From NCBI GenBank assembly GCA_949291545.1, contig CASEWB010000004.1:1-49870 (forward strand): a DNA stretch of 49,870 bases, given 5' to 3'. Numbering within the stretch: position 1 is the stretch's first letter; the number at the start of each line of letters is the position of its first letter. This DNA is from an uncultured bacterium. GTDB lineage: Bacteria; Elusimicrobiota; Elusimicrobia; Elusimicrobiales; Elusimicrobiaceae. The notes under the pieces were generated by a model. The model saw only the letters and a list, made by a program, of their open reading frames with translations. It was not told the DNA's origin and searched no databases. The position numbers were made by a program, and so were the translations under genes. Of this stretch, positions 25,300 to 33,766 are shown one piece after another.

Positions 25300-25716
25300 T
25301 TAGTTGATTTCTTTAATTTCCACATCAAAGGTTAATTCTTTGCCGGCGAGCGGGTGGTTGAAGTCCAACACTACTTCTTTATCGGTAATTTCTTTTACCA
25401 CCGCGCGGAAGGTATGGCCTTCGTTGCTGGCGCCTACCATATCACCTACTTTCAGGTTTTCCGCCCCGCCAATAGCTTCTTTCGGTACGCGGCGGATAGC
25501 TTCCGGCAGCACTTTGCCGTAGCCTTTTTCCGGGGAGACTTTTACCGTTTTTTTGTCGCCCACTTTCATACCGGTCAGTTCTTCTTCCAACCCGGGAATG
25601 ATGTGGCCCGCACCGTGCACATATTCCAAGGGGCCGCGTCCTGCGGAAGTATCGGCGGTTTTGCCGTCTACCGTAAGGGTGTAGTCAAATTTGACTTTAG
25701 AACCTTCTTTAATCAT
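25300..25716 (-). CDS. slyD: FKBP-type peptidyl-prolyl isomerase, SlyD-like
   Basis: The 138-residue product has the SlyD two-domain plan: 'VKFDYTLTVDGKTADTS...PLEYVHGAGHIIPGLEEELTGMKVGDKKTV' forms the FKBP half. The inserted flap domain 'PEKGYGKVLPEAIRRVPKEAI...GHTFRAVVKEITDKEVVLDFNHPLAGKEL' follows, and the strand returns to FKBP. It catalyses prolyl cis-trans isomerisation and chaperones folding. The C-terminal His-rich metal tail of E. coli SlyD is absent. AAGGAG lies before the ATG. Confidence 0.9.
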   Translation of the reverse strand: MIKEGSKVKFDYTLTVDGKTADTSAGRGPLEYVHGAGHIIPGLEEELTGMKVGDKKTVKVSPEKGYGKVLPEAIRRVPKEAIGGAENLKVGDMVGASNEGHTFRAVVKEITDKEVVLDFNHPLAGKELTFDVEIKEIN

Positions 25717-25812
25717 TTTTTTCTCCTTTTGCCGCAGGGGTCCTGGGCGAGTGTATGCTATATTGTAACAGTTTTTAGACGGAAACGGCTAAAAATGTTT
25801 GCCCGCTTTTTT

Positions 25813-25890
25813 AAAAACCCCCGCCCGGGGTGGGGCGGGGGAACCAACATGTTGGTTGGGGGAAAAGGCTTCATTCCCCGGGAAAAAGCC
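25813..25890 (-). ncRNA. Candidate small RNA with own terminator
   Basis: On the minus strand a possible promoter TTGAGC-17-CATACT (about 25910-25935) precedes roughly 75 nt. These hold GGCTT...AAGCC, the palindrome AACCAACATGTTGGTT, and a terminator-like CCCCCGCCC/GGGCGGGGG stem (25818-25841) with five T (25813-25817). No gene ends here to need that terminator, because guaC has its own. This is a structural guess without homology support. Confidence 0.3.
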
Positions 25891-26007
25891 AAATCTATAC
25901 CAGTAGTATGCCTGTTTCTTAAGGGCTGCTCAACCCCAAAAAAGGATTAGTTCTTGCGGGACAGGGCCCCGGTGCCTTGCCAGGTGAGTTAGTAAACAGC
26001 CGTCTAC

Positions 26008-26034
26008 AAAAAAGCCGCCCCGAAATGGGGCGGC
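26008..26034 (-). terminator. guaC terminator
   Basis: GCCGCCCC (26014-26021), loop GAAAT, GGGGCGGC (26027-26034), followed by six T on the minus strand (26008-26013). Confidence 0.9.
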
Positions 26035-26060
26035 GTATAGAACCTTGGCAGTTAGGGTGA

Positions 26061-27164
26061 TTATTCGTTGCCGAAAATCGTGTTTAACTGGCGGTTGACG
26101 CGGTAGAACGTGGCGCATTTGGGCATATCTTTTAAGCGTTTGGCGCCGATGTACGTCATACAGCTGCGTATGCCGCCCAAAATAGCCAATAGCGTGTGTT
26201 CAATCGGCCCGCGGAAAGGAATTTCCACCACTTTTCCTTCGCTGGCGCGGTATTTTTTCATACCGCCGTAGTGTTTGTCCTGGGCGTATTCGGAACTCAT
26301 ACCATAGAATTTTTTGTATTGTTTTTCTTCAATCCGCAGGGCGCAGGTTTTGTCGTCAATCATTTGGACTTCGCTGGTCTGGAACGATTTGGTGCACATA
26401 TCCCCGCCGCTTTCGGCGTGGCCCGCCAGCATACCGCCCAACATCACAAAGTCCGCCCCGGCGCACAGGCTTTTGCAGACATCGCCCGGCACGGTACAGC
26501 CGCCGTCGGCGCAAATCATTCCGCCCACCCCGTGTGCGGCGTCGGCGCATTCAATTACCGTGGAAAATTGCGGCCGGCCGACCCCGGTCAGTTTGCGGGT
26601 GGTGCACACGGAGCCCGGCCCAATGCCCACTTTCACAATGTCGGCCCCGTTTAAAATTAAGTCTTCGCACATATCGCCGGTTACTACGTTCCCGGCCATA
26701 ATCAGCGCGTTCGGCCAGGCTTGGCGTACTTTGCGGATATAGTTAATAAGGTAGGGCGAATAACCGTTGGCTACATCTACGCAGATATTGGAAATAAGGC
26801 CGCTTTGCATGACTTGCTGGAGCTTTTCGTAATCGGCGTCGGATACGCCGGAGCTGACAAAAAGCAAATCGTTGTTGCCGAATTCTTTGGCGTTTTCTTT
26901 TAAGAAAGCCAGCAATTCCTGGATATCATAGTGCTTGTGCAGGGCGCTCATTAGATGCTGTTTTTGCATTTCCCGCGCTACTTCAAAGGTGCCGGTGGTA
27001 GCCATATTGGCGGCCACAACCCCGGTGGCTGTAATCGGGCGAGGGCACCATTTAAAAGTGTATTCGCGCTCCACTACTACTTCCGAGCGGGAAGCCAGCG
27101 CCGAGCGTTTGGGGCGCAGGAGCACGTCGCAATAATCCAGTTGGATATCGTCGTAAATTCTCAT
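26061..27164 (-). CDS. guaC: GMP reductase
   Basis: The 367-residue product follows the IMPDH/GMP-reductase barrel without CBS domains: 'LDYCDVLLRPKRS' at the start, 'VVAANMATTGTFE', 'AGNVVTGDMCEDLILNGADIVKVGIGPGSVCTTR' with the catalytic Cys, 'ICADGGCTVPGDVCKSL' and 'VMLGGMLAGH.E.GGD'. GMP reductase converts GMP to IMP and ammonia with NADPH, linking guanine to adenine nucleotide pools. The absent CBS pair and the short size separate it from GuaB. An AAGGAG ribosome site precedes ATG. It is monocistronic with a strong terminator. Confidence 0.92.
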   Translation of the reverse strand: MRIYDDIQLDYCDVLLRPKRSALASRSEVVVEREYTFKWCPRPITATGVVAANMATTGTFEVAREMQKQHLMSALHKHYDIQELLAFLKENAKEFGNNDLLFVSSGVSDADYEKLQQVMQSGLISNICVDVANGYSPYLINYIRKVRQAWPNALIMAGNVVTGDMCEDLILNGADIVKVGIGPGSVCTTRKLTGVGRPQFSTVIECADAAHGVGGMICADGGCTVPGDVCKSLCAGADFVMLGGMLAGHAESGGDMCTKSFQTSEVQMIDDKTCALRIEEKQYKKFYGMSSEYAQDKHYGGMKKYRASEGKVVEIPFRGPIEHTLLAILGGIRSCMTYIGAKRLKDMPKCATFYRVNRQLNTIFGNE

Positions 27165-27255
27165 ATCCTTCTCCTTAAAAACAAATAAGCGGCTGTTAGG
27201 CAGGCCAACTAAATATATGATACTAAATTTGATTGGCCGTTTGCCGCGGCAGGCT

Positions 27256-27284
27256 TTGCAGGCAAAGGGTTTTTTAGCTATAAT
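27256..27284 (+). promoter_or_regulatory. Promoter of the three-pilin operon
   Basis: TTGCAG (27256-27261), 17-bp spacer ending in a T6 run, TATAAT (27279-27284). It is the only pilin promoter here with the plain TATAAT -10. Confidence 0.65.
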
Positions 27285-27335
27285 GGGTATTGTAATTCGG
27301 CTTAAAAAAACTATACTTGTAAAAGCGGAGTTTTT

Positions 27336-27821
27336 ATGAAAAAAGGTTTTACGTTAATTGAATTATTGGCCGTCGTGCTTATTATGGGCATTTTGACGGC
27401 GGTTGCTTTGCCGCAGTACCGGCGCAGCGTGGAGCGTTCCCGCGTGGCGGAAGCCCTGCAGATGCTGCCCGCTATTTACGACGCCCGCGACCGCCTGATG
27501 ACCGAGCGCGGTTGGACTTGGGCGGACGCTGCTTCTTTGTTGTCTTTTTCCAAGTTGGATATCGATATGAAGGGGTCTTCTTCCTCTGATATGGAATGGA
27601 CCACGGAAAACTTTGTATATAACCTCTCCGCCCGTTGCGCCGGCCGGTTGTGTGCGTCGGGGGAAACGTGGGTGTCCGCAAGAATTTTGCGCGGCATTTA
27701 CCAGGGAACGACGCTCTATTATAACAGCAAGGGTATGAAATGTTGCCCGGGAACGAACGCTTCGGACGCGTGCGAACGGTTAAACATTACGCAGTCTATC
27801 TGCCGATTGAGCTTTGGCTGA
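27336..27821 (+). CDS. Type IV pilin / pseudopilin (copy 4)
   Basis: The 161-residue product begins MKKGFTLIELLAVVLIMG and continues 'AVALPQYRRSVERSRVAEAL', so cleavage after Gly4 and Glu +5 are kept. C-terminal cysteines are 'SARCAGRLCASGE', 'MKCCPGTNASDACERL' and 'SICRLSFG'. A GGAG ribosome site precedes the ATG. It is the first of three tandem pilins, 25 nt before the next. Confidence 0.92.
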   Translation: MKKGFTLIELLAVVLIMGILTAVALPQYRRSVERSRVAEALQMLPAIYDARDRLMTERGWTWADAASLLSFSKLDIDMKGSSSSDMEWTTENFVYNLSARCAGRLCASGETWVSARILRGIYQGTTLYYNSKGMKCCPGTNASDACERLNITQSICRLSFG

Positions 27822-27846
27822 GAAATTTTACGAATAAGGAATATAT

Positions 27847-28359
27847 ATGAAAACGAAAGGTTTTACATTAATTGAACTGTTGGCGGTGGTGCTGATTGTG
27901 GCCATCTTGTCCGGCGTTGCCTTGCCTCAGTATAGGAAAGTGATTGAAAAATCCCGCATGACGGAAGCGCAGGCCATGGTGCGTTCTATTTACGACTCCA
28001 GCGAACGCCTGGCTGGGGAGTTTGGGTATCGTTCCTATGCGGCGTTGGTAGGGGAAAGAGGCAGTGCCAAGTATTCTTTTGCCCGTATGGATATGTTTGA
28101 CCCGGATAATTTACCGGGCACCTGTACGCTGCCGGGGGACGGCACTATTCTTAGCTGTACGCCGTACTTCCGCTACAATCCGCTGGTTTTTGCCAACGGC
28201 ACTTCCTATGTGGCGGCCGAAAAATTGAACAATCCTTATGCCGGCACCTTAATTTTGCTGGACCGCAATGACCAACAACTTTATTGCCAAAACCCGGAGG
28301 GGGATACGGACGCGTGCGATGTCTTTGGGTTGGACACTGTAAGTGGTGTTTCCTTTTAG
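27847..28359 (+). CDS. Type IV pilin / pseudopilin (copy 5)
   Basis: The 170-residue product begins MKTKGFTLIELLAVVLIV, with a one-residue longer leader (cleavage after Gly5). Helix and 'GVALPQYRKVIEKSRMTEAQAM' follow. Cysteines are 'GTCTLPGDGTILSCTP' and the C-terminal pair 'LYCQNPEGDTDACDVFGL'. AAGGAA is the ribosome site. It is the middle gene of the tandem and is closest in its helix to copy 4, suggesting local duplication followed by divergence. Confidence 0.92.
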   Translation: MKTKGFTLIELLAVVLIVAILSGVALPQYRKVIEKSRMTEAQAMVRSIYDSSERLAGEFGYRSYAALVGERGSAKYSFARMDMFDPDNLPGTCTLPGDGTILSCTPYFRYNPLVFANGTSYVAAEKLNNPYAGTLILLDRNDQQLYCQNPEGDTDACDVFGLDTVSGVSF

Positions 28360-28368
28360 GAGCGGATT

Positions 28369-28875
28369 ATGAAAAAAGGTTTTACGTTAGTAGAAATTTT
28401 AGTAGCGGTTATGATTATTACTTTGCTGGTGGCTATGGCGGTGCCCATGTATGAAAAAACGGTAGAAAAATCCCGCATTGCCGAAGTACGCACCCTGCTT
28501 AAAGAAATTTATGAATCCAAAATGCGTACGCTGGACGCAATGGACCGGGAACATTATGCTATGGGCTTGTTTGGCTTTGAAGCGCTGGACGTATCTATCC
28601 CTTGCGTAGACCCTAGCACGGGCGTGAAGCTGAACCGCTGCACCGGAACGGACATCTATACCAAAGATTTTAAATATTCCATTCGCACGGCTCCCCGTCC
28701 CGATGCGGTTTGTGCCGTGCGCCGCAAAGGGGATAATGCCGGGGTGGCTTTTATGTACTTAGGGGACGAAGGCGCCATCAACCAGGAAAAATTCCTCTGC
28801 ACAAATGGCAATATGGGGGGCTCTTGCGAGTCCTACGGGTTGGAATCCACCGGGTCCGCCTGGTGTACGCTGTAA
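28369..28875 (+). CDS. Type IV pilin / pseudopilin (copy 6)
   Basis: The 168-residue product begins MKKGFTLVEILVAVMIITLL and continues 'AVPMYEKTVEKSRIAEVRTLLKEIYESKM'. Its helix departs most from the consensus 'LLVVVLIIG' of the other copies, so it may have a different, perhaps minor-pilin, role. Cysteines: 'IPCVDPSTGVKLNRCTG' and the terminal 'FLCTNGNMGGSCESYGL...WCTL'. It lies 9 nt behind copy 5 with AGGAG, and a terminator ends the operon. Confidence 0.92.
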   Translation: MKKGFTLVEILVAVMIITLLVAMAVPMYEKTVEKSRIAEVRTLLKEIYESKMRTLDAMDREHYAMGLFGFEALDVSIPCVDPSTGVKLNRCTGTDIYTKDFKYSIRTAPRPDAVCAVRRKGDNAGVAFMYLGDEGAINQEKFLCTNGNMGGSCESYGLESTGSAWCTL

Positions 28876-28888
28876 AGTGTTTTTAGTT

Positions 28889-28922
28889 GCAAATCCCGGG
28901 CCCGAACGGCTCGGGATTTTTT
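28889..28922 (+). terminator. Terminator of the three-pilin operon
   Basis: AAATCCCGGGCC pairs with GGCTCGGGATTT (one G-U wobble) followed by T7, about 15 nt after the last pilin stop. Confidence 0.85.
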
Positions 28923-28985
28923 TGTGTACTTTTGTTGCCGCGCTCCCCGGGGCGGCGCCACGGGAAAGCAGGGGCGGCAGGCATT

Positions 28986-29011
28986 AAAAACCCCCGGCTG
29001 TATGCCGGGGG
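28986..29011 (-). terminator. Terminator of the DUF885 operon
   Basis: CCCCCGG (28991-28997) and CCGGGGG (29005-29011) with five T on the minus strand (28986-28990), 6 nt past the stop at 29017. Confidence 0.85.
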
Positions 29012-29016
29012 AAAGT

Positions 29017-30897
29017 TTAAAATAACGCTTGCTGGTTTTCTTTTTGCCGGGCCTTTTGGTCCAGGCGCTGGAGGTCTTCTTCCAAGCAATCCGGGGGGAT
29101 ATTCCCCGCCTGCATAACCAAGGCGTGAAAGTTTGCCGGCGAGAAGGACTTCCCGCTTTTTTTAGCGAAATGCTCATAGGTCGTTTGCAGGGCATTTAAA
29201 CCGTATACATAGCTGACGGCTTCCCCCGGGTGGGAGGTTACTTCTTTTAACAGGGCTTCGGCGTCTTCTTGGGTGAACCCGTTTTCGTTTACCAAAAAGT
29301 TTAATGCGTCCGCATACGAAAATTCTTTGGTTTGCAAGCGCACATCTACCAGCGCCGCCGCGGCCCGGCGGTATTGGAGCCACGCCAAAAACAAGCCTTC
29401 TTGTTCGGTGGCAATGTATCCGCGCTGGGAGGCCAGCTGCTGGGCGTAGGCGCTCCACCCGTTGGCGGTGGTAGCCGAAGGATACAGCCGGCGGATGGCA
29501 GAAAGCTGGCTGCCCGATACCGCTTGATAATATCTGCCGGGGATTAATTCCCCGCATAAAAGCAGTTTAATGGTGGGGATATTAAAGTCCCGCTGGAGCT
29601 GTTCTTGGCGGGCCAGCTTGTTGCCGGAAGGCAGCCGGAGGAGCAAGTCCGTGGTGGGGGCATATTGGTGGCCAAAAGGCGGAACAAACAAATACGGTTG
29701 GGTGTAGGCGTAAAAAGCCGGCAGGGGCTTTATGGAAAACCGCAGATGAACGGGCATCAAGGTGCCGTCTTGGCTAAAGAAGGCGGCCAATTCGCTGGCG
29801 TCTTGGGCCAGGACGTCTGTCAATTTGCCGCTGGCGGGAGCCGCTGGAATTTGGCGTGCCGCTTTATAAAAATCTTGCGCGGTAGGGGGGACGTAGTCCG
29901 CTTTTTTGGTTTTTTTCTTTTTTTCCTCAGGCAAAGCCTGGACGGTAGGATCGGTGTTTAAATCGTCCACTACGGTTACTTCTTCCTCGGCCGTTTCTAA
30001 AGCAAACGGTTCCAGCGCCAGGGCCAATTGTTCTTGAGCGGAGCGGAAGTTTTTTTCCAAAGATTTGGCCAGCTTGGCGGGTTTTTGCGTAATGTGATAG
30101 CGGTTTTTGAGCACTTGTTTATAGTTTTCTTCCCCTAGGCGGAAGTCCGGCGTATTTTCCGCTTGGGAGAATTGTTTAAACAAGTCAAACATTTGCTTGA
30201 TGGCGTGCTTGGCGGTTTGGGCGTTTTTTTGATATTGCGCGATGGAAACTTCGTCTTCCACCCCTTGGAGCAAAAAGTCTGTTATTTCGTCAAACGCCAA
30301 ATACGCATAGTAGGCTTTTTCCATAGCCTGCTGCGATAAATAGGCCGAGGGCTGAACCAAATTCTTTTGGGCCTGCGCCGCCACCCCCGGCAGCGCGTTT
30401 ACGCGGGCCGCCAGGTCGGCTTTTTGCTGGGCGGAGGAGGTCATTTTTTTTAGCATTACATCGTATACTGCATCAAACGCTTCGGCGTAGTAGAGCGGGT
30501 TGTTTTCTATGCGGTTTTGCTCCAGCTGCCAAATGTCGTTATCAAGCGCCGCCTGCAGCAGTTGCAAATCCGCTTGGTTGGCGGCGGATAATTGGGACGG
30601 CTTTATTTCGTCCACCATTTCTTTTACGGAACGAAGTGCGTTTAACGCTTGGGCGTCGGTTTGGGCCGAACGGTCATTTAGTTTGGAGTTGGCCGACGAG
30701 TACCCCAGCCGGGTCGCCTGTTCCGGAAAGAACGAGAGCATGACCGACGCATACCGGTTGGCGGCGTCGGTTAGGCGGTTGTCCTCGATAAGCGTATCAA
30801 TGCTTTCAAAATCAAACGCCTCTTGTGCGGCAGCCTGCGCCGGAAGCATAAGGGCGCACAAGCCGGTTAATATGGTGCAAAACAAGTGCTTTTTCAT
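29017..30897 (-). CDS. Secreted DUF885-family protein with degenerate active site
   Basis: The 626-residue product has a signal peptide (1-25, 'LPAQAAA-QEA') and the DUF885 start: 'YASVMLSFFPEQATRLGYSSANSKLNDRS'. Family members usually carry a zinc motif HEaxPGHxxQ in the C-terminal half; here the same place reads 'CGELIPGRYYQ' (around residue 450), with both His replaced by Gly and Arg while Glu and PG remain. It is therefore likely a non-catalytic relative or uses other residues. A Lys-rich insertion (about 335-350) is present. It is 9 nt behind the coiled-coil secreted protein gene, in one operon. Confidence 0.8.
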   Translation of the reverse strand: MKKHLFCTILTGLCALMLPAQAAAQEAFDFESIDTLIEDNRLTDAANRYASVMLSFFPEQATRLGYSSANSKLNDRSAQTDAQALNALRSVKEMVDEIKPSQLSAANQADLQLLQAALDNDIWQLEQNRIENNPLYYAEAFDAVYDVMLKKMTSSAQQKADLAARVNALPGVAAQAQKNLVQPSAYLSQQAMEKAYYAYLAFDEITDFLLQGVEDEVSIAQYQKNAQTAKHAIKQMFDLFKQFSQAENTPDFRLGEENYKQVLKNRYHITQKPAKLAKSLEKNFRSAQEQLALALEPFALETAEEEVTVVDDLNTDPTVQALPEEKKKKTKKADYVPPTAQDFYKAARQIPAAPASGKLTDVLAQDASELAAFFSQDGTLMPVHLRFSIKPLPAFYAYTQPYLFVPPFGHQYAPTTDLLLRLPSGNKLARQEQLQRDFNIPTIKLLLCGELIPGRYYQAVSGSQLSAIRRLYPSATTANGWSAYAQQLASQRGYIATEQEGLFLAWLQYRRAAAALVDVRLQTKEFSYADALNFLVNENGFTQEDAEALLKEVTSHPGEAVSYVYGLNALQTTYEHFAKKSGKSFSPANFHALVMQAGNIPPDCLEEDLQRLDQKARQKENQQALF

Positions 30898-30906
30898 AAA
30901 CGTGAA

Positions 30907-32013
30907 TTATTCCCCTTGTACAAAACGAAGTTCGAAGTTCAATCTTTGGGTTAAATCCGCCACTTCCTGCAGGCGTTTTTGGGTGCGCTGCAATTTGCGG
31001 GAAGCTTTGTCCAGCTCTTTGCGTGCGGCGGCGGCGTCTTGCGTTTGGTTGTTGGCACGCAGCATGCTGTAAATGACGTTATTTTTGGTGTATTGTTGGC
31101 GCTGATAAGGCAGTGTTTTTTGCAATTTCTGCTGTTCGTTTGCCAGATTGTTTAGAATTTGTTTGTAACGGGCCACGCGTTCTTCTTGGGTGGGCAGGAC
31201 GGGGGATTGCTTTTGTTGAATACGGCGCATGGTGTTGGCGTCCTTTAAATAGGGGTCCAGGGCGATGGCTTGCAAATCTTCGTACCGCTTTTCCAGCAAC
31301 AAATCATAAAACAGCAACCGGCTCTTGGAAGGCAGCATCACGCTTAGGACATTGATGGCAATCCATTCGTCGGCCGTAGGCTGGCGTTTGGCGGGTTTAC
31401 GCGAAAGCATTTTGCCCAGCAGGGAGTTTAATTCTTCCCCGGCAAAAAAAGTGAGCCGCTGGCGGGCTTGAGGCGTGGCTTGGTAGGTGCCGTAGGGCAT
31501 AAGGGTAGGCATTTGCCCGTGGTGTTGGCTCAGGTAGGCGGCCAGTTTGTCGTAGCCGACTATTTTTTCAAGATGGGCGGCGTTTTGCAGCAGGAAATAT
31601 ACTTCGTAGAAATAATCCTGTTTCATTCTTTTGGCAAAATTTTTGTTGTTTTGATGGGCGTAGACCGTTTGCTTAAATAAGCCATAAAAATCGTTGGCGG
31701 GTTTGCTCCAGGAGGCAGCTAACAGCGATTGGGCGTGCTCGGTAGTTGGGTCGGTTAAGGGGCGCAAAGCGCTGGTAGCCGCTGCAGAATTTTTGGCCAC
31801 GGGGCTTTGGGGTATGTAGACCGGGGCCGCGCTGACCCCTTTTGCTAGCGCTTGGGCGGGCGCGTTGGAGGTAGCCATTACGCGCGGCCGGAAAAAATTA
31901 CGCAAATTGGAAAAGAATTTGGCAGGTACCTGGCAGGTGGCCGGTACGGTAAACAACGAAACCATCCCGACAAAAAGCAGGAGGTTTGTAGCAACACGAG
32001 TATGTTTGGTCAT
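30907..32013 (-). CDS. Secreted coiled-coil protein of unknown function
   Basis: The 368-residue product has an N-terminal signal ('NLLLFVGMVSLFTVPATC', cleavage near 27) and an Ala/Pro linker. A helical domain follows (about 90-240, 'NDFYGLFKQTVYAHQNNKNFAKRM...'). The C-terminus (about 270-368) is highly charged coiled coil ('LNNLANEQQKLQKTL', 'RKLQRTQKRLQEVADL'). No enzyme motif is visible. Cys27-28 context is not a clear lipobox. The promoter at 32080-32109 is near consensus, so it should be well expressed. It is co-transcribed with the DUF885 protein. Confidence 0.7.
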   Translation of the reverse strand: MTKHTRVATNLLLFVGMVSLFTVPATCQVPAKFFSNLRNFFRPRVMATSNAPAQALAKGVSAAPVYIPQSPVAKNSAAATSALRPLTDPTTEHAQSLLAASWSKPANDFYGLFKQTVYAHQNNKNFAKRMKQDYFYEVYFLLQNAAHLEKIVGYDKLAAYLSQHHGQMPTLMPYGTYQATPQARQRLTFFAGEELNSLLGKMLSRKPAKRQPTADEWIAINVLSVMLPSKSRLLFYDLLLEKRYEDLQAIALDPYLKDANTMRRIQQKQSPVLPTQEERVARYKQILNNLANEQQKLQKTLPYQRQQYTKNNVIYSMLRANNQTQDAAAARKELDKASRKLQRTQKRLQEVADLTQRLNFELRFVQGE

Positions 32014-32079
32014 TTTATTGGTTCCTATATATAAGAGAAAGGCGGCAGGGCCGGTATGAACGGCAGTGGCCTTACTTGT

Positions 32080-32109
32080 ATTTTATTGTTTGAAGCGGCG
32101 GGTTGTCAA
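32080..32109 (-). promoter_or_regulatory. Strong promoter of the coiled-coil/DUF885 operon
   Basis: On the minus strand TTGACA (32104-32109), an 18-bp spacer, TAAAAT (32080-32085). The -35 is a perfect consensus. Confidence 0.75.
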
Positions 32110-32190
32110 CCGCTTTTAATGGATTGCAAGACGGGGGAAAAATTTGTTACAATAAAATATCTTCAAAACGGACGGGCCCCCGCGGGGCCG

Positions 32191-32219
32191 TTTACCCAAA
32201 CCTCCGTTTTTGCTATAAT
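32191..32219 (+). promoter_or_regulatory. tRNA-Lys/Leu promoter
   Basis: TTTACC (32191-32196), 17-bp spacer, extended TGC plus TATAAT (32214-32219). It lies 18 nt before tRNA-Lys. The trigger factor gene may be read from the same start. Confidence 0.7.
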
Positions 32220-32237
32220 CTAACCATAAACCCTTTA

Positions 32238-32310
32238 GGGCCATTAGCTCAGTTGGTAGAGCAGACGCCTCTTAAGCGTAAGGTCGTGAGTTCGAGCCTC
32301 ACATGGCCCA
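32238..32310 (+). tRNA. tRNA-Lys (anticodon CUU)
   Basis: A 73-nt cloverleaf with acceptor GGGCCAT/ATGGCCC, D-arm TAGCTCAGTTGG, anticodon loop CTCTTAA (CUU) and T-arm with GTTCGAGCC. CCA is not encoded. The tRNA body gives a spurious reading frame ('LAQLVEQ'). Confidence 0.93.
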
Positions 32311-32338
32311 CTTTGTTTTTCTAACAATAGAATAATTA

Positions 32339-32420
32339 GGACGGATGGCGGAATTGGTAGACGCGTACGCCTTAGGAGCGTATGGAGCAATCCGTGAGGG
32401 TTCAAGTCCCTCTCCGTCCA
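32339..32420 (+). tRNA. tRNA-Leu (anticodon UAG)
   Basis: An 82-nt class II tRNA: acceptor GGACGGA/TCCGTCC, anticodon stem TACGC/GCGTA with loop CTTAGGA (UAG), a long variable arm, and GGTTCAAGTCC T-loop. It is 28 nt behind tRNA-Lys and 40 nt before the trigger factor gene. Confidence 0.93.
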
Positions 32421-32460
32421 GATTTTCGGCTCGGCCGATATTCAAGGAGTGACAGAACGT

Positions 32461-33750
32461 ATGTCCATTTTCAAAACCGCCAAGAGCGGGGAAGTAAAAA
32501 CCCAACAACTTACTAAAGAAGGCTGCCGCGTGACGCTGTCCGTGGAAGCCGCCCCGGAATTGGTAACCAAATGCTTTCAAAACGCTGCCGTACAAGTCCA
32601 GTCCCGCGCGCAGATGCAGGGCTTCCGCGCCGGCAAAGTACCGTTGGACCTGGTCAAACAAAATTTCGCCGGACATATCAAAGAACGCGCGTTGGATTTA
32701 ACGGTGAAAGCCGCTATTAATTCCGCCATTGCGGACGCTAAATTGGACGCCGTTGCCGTGCCTACGCTGACCAAAGCCGATTTTGTAAACTTTGCCGAAG
32801 GCAAGCCGTTTACGTTTGAAATCGCGGTGGACGTTGCTCCGGAATTTGAAGTAAAAGACTACAAAGGTATCGAAATCGCCAAAAAAGCCGAAACCGCTAC
32901 CGACCAGGAAGTAGCCGATAACTTAGCCCGCGTTCAGGACGCCAATGCCCGCTTGGAAAGTGCGGCCGACGGCGCCGTGATTGACGACAAATGCTACGCC
33001 ATTGTGCACTACACGGGCAAACGCAACGGCACCGACGATTATAAATTAAGCGCCGACAGCGAACTGATTGATATGGCCACCCCGCAAACGATGCCCGGCT
33101 TGGCCGAAGCGATTAAAGGCCTGAAAAAAGGCGATGTGAAAGATTACGAAACCAAAGAAGGCAACGATACCCTTTCTTTCCACGTTACGGTGGACGATAT
33201 TAAAAATAAAATCGTGCCTGCGTTGGACGACTCCTTCGCTAAAGATATGGGCTTTGACACCTTGGACGCTTTGAAAGCCAAAGTGAAAGAAAGCCTGGAC
33301 GAAGAAGCCAAACAAAACGCCCGCCGCGACGAAATTTCCCAGATCGAAAACCACCTGGTCAAAATGAATAATTTTGATTTGCCCCAAAGCTTGGTGGAAG
33401 AATATACCGAATCTTCTTTAAACAACTTCGTGCGCAGCATGACCCAGCTTAAGCCCGAACAGCTGACGGCGGACCAAAAGAAAGCGTTTGAAGAACGCAT
33501 CCGCCCCAGCGTGGAAAAGGACTTGCGCATCGGCTACATTGTGCACGCCATTGCCAAAAAAGAAAACTTGGAAGCCACCGAGGCCGATTGGAAAGCGGAA
33601 CTCGACAAGAGTTTGGCTGCCAATTCCAAAAACAAAGAAGACGAAAAGAAAATCAAAGCTTTCTTTGACGAACGCAAAGCGCACATTTTGGCCACGCTTA
33701 GCGAACGCAAAGTATTTGATTTCCTCAAAGAACAAGCCAAATACAAATAA
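32461..33750 (+). CDS. tig: Trigger factor
   Basis: The 429-residue product has all three trigger-factor domains: N-terminal ribosome-binding part with 'MQGFRAGKVPLDLVKQNF' (the GFRxGKxP signature), a central FKBP-type isomerase part ('KCYAIVHYTGKRNGTDDYKLSADSELIDM...MPGLAEAIKGLKKGDVKDYE'), and the helical C-terminal chaperone arms. It binds nascent chains at the ribosome exit. ATG 32461 is preceded by AAGGAG 11 nt upstream; an in-frame GTG at 32449 overlaps that ribosome site and is rejected. It follows two tRNAs, and no terminator is seen between. Confidence 0.95.
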   Translation: MSIFKTAKSGEVKTQQLTKEGCRVTLSVEAAPELVTKCFQNAAVQVQSRAQMQGFRAGKVPLDLVKQNFAGHIKERALDLTVKAAINSAIADAKLDAVAVPTLTKADFVNFAEGKPFTFEIAVDVAPEFEVKDYKGIEIAKKAETATDQEVADNLARVQDANARLESAADGAVIDDKCYAIVHYTGKRNGTDDYKLSADSELIDMATPQTMPGLAEAIKGLKKGDVKDYETKEGNDTLSFHVTVDDIKNKIVPALDDSFAKDMGFDTLDALKAKVKESLDEEAKQNARRDEISQIENHLVKMNNFDLPQSLVEEYTESSLNNFVRSMTQLKPEQLTADQKKAFEERIRPSVEKDLRIGYIVHAIAKKENLEATEADWKAELDKSLAANSKNKEDEKKIKAFFDERKAHILATLSERKVFDFLKEQAKYK

Positions 33751-33766
33751 ATTTGCCGGAACGAAT

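Larger units (their letters stand above)
25717..26060. other. 344-bp intergenic region between slyD-like and guaC
   Basis: No protein-coding gene is supported here. It contains the slyD-like gene leader, a GC-rich hairpin with a minus-strand T tail (25813-25841), a perfect 16-bp palindrome (AACCAACATGTTGGTT, 25842-25857) and the guaC terminator (26008-26034). The part 25890-26000 shows no clear structure that I can name. Confidence 0.6.

Noticed and set aside
25940..26005. Slight resemblance to SRP RNA (CCAGGTGAG...AAACAGCC)
   Set aside because: The conserved GGAA tetraloop and the symmetric loop are missing and no long flanking stem is present.
32103..32324. 73-codon plus-strand reading frame ending in 'LAQLVEQTPLKRKVVSSSLTWPT'
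   Set aside because: It runs through tRNA-Lys; this peptide is the well-known false translation of a tRNA.
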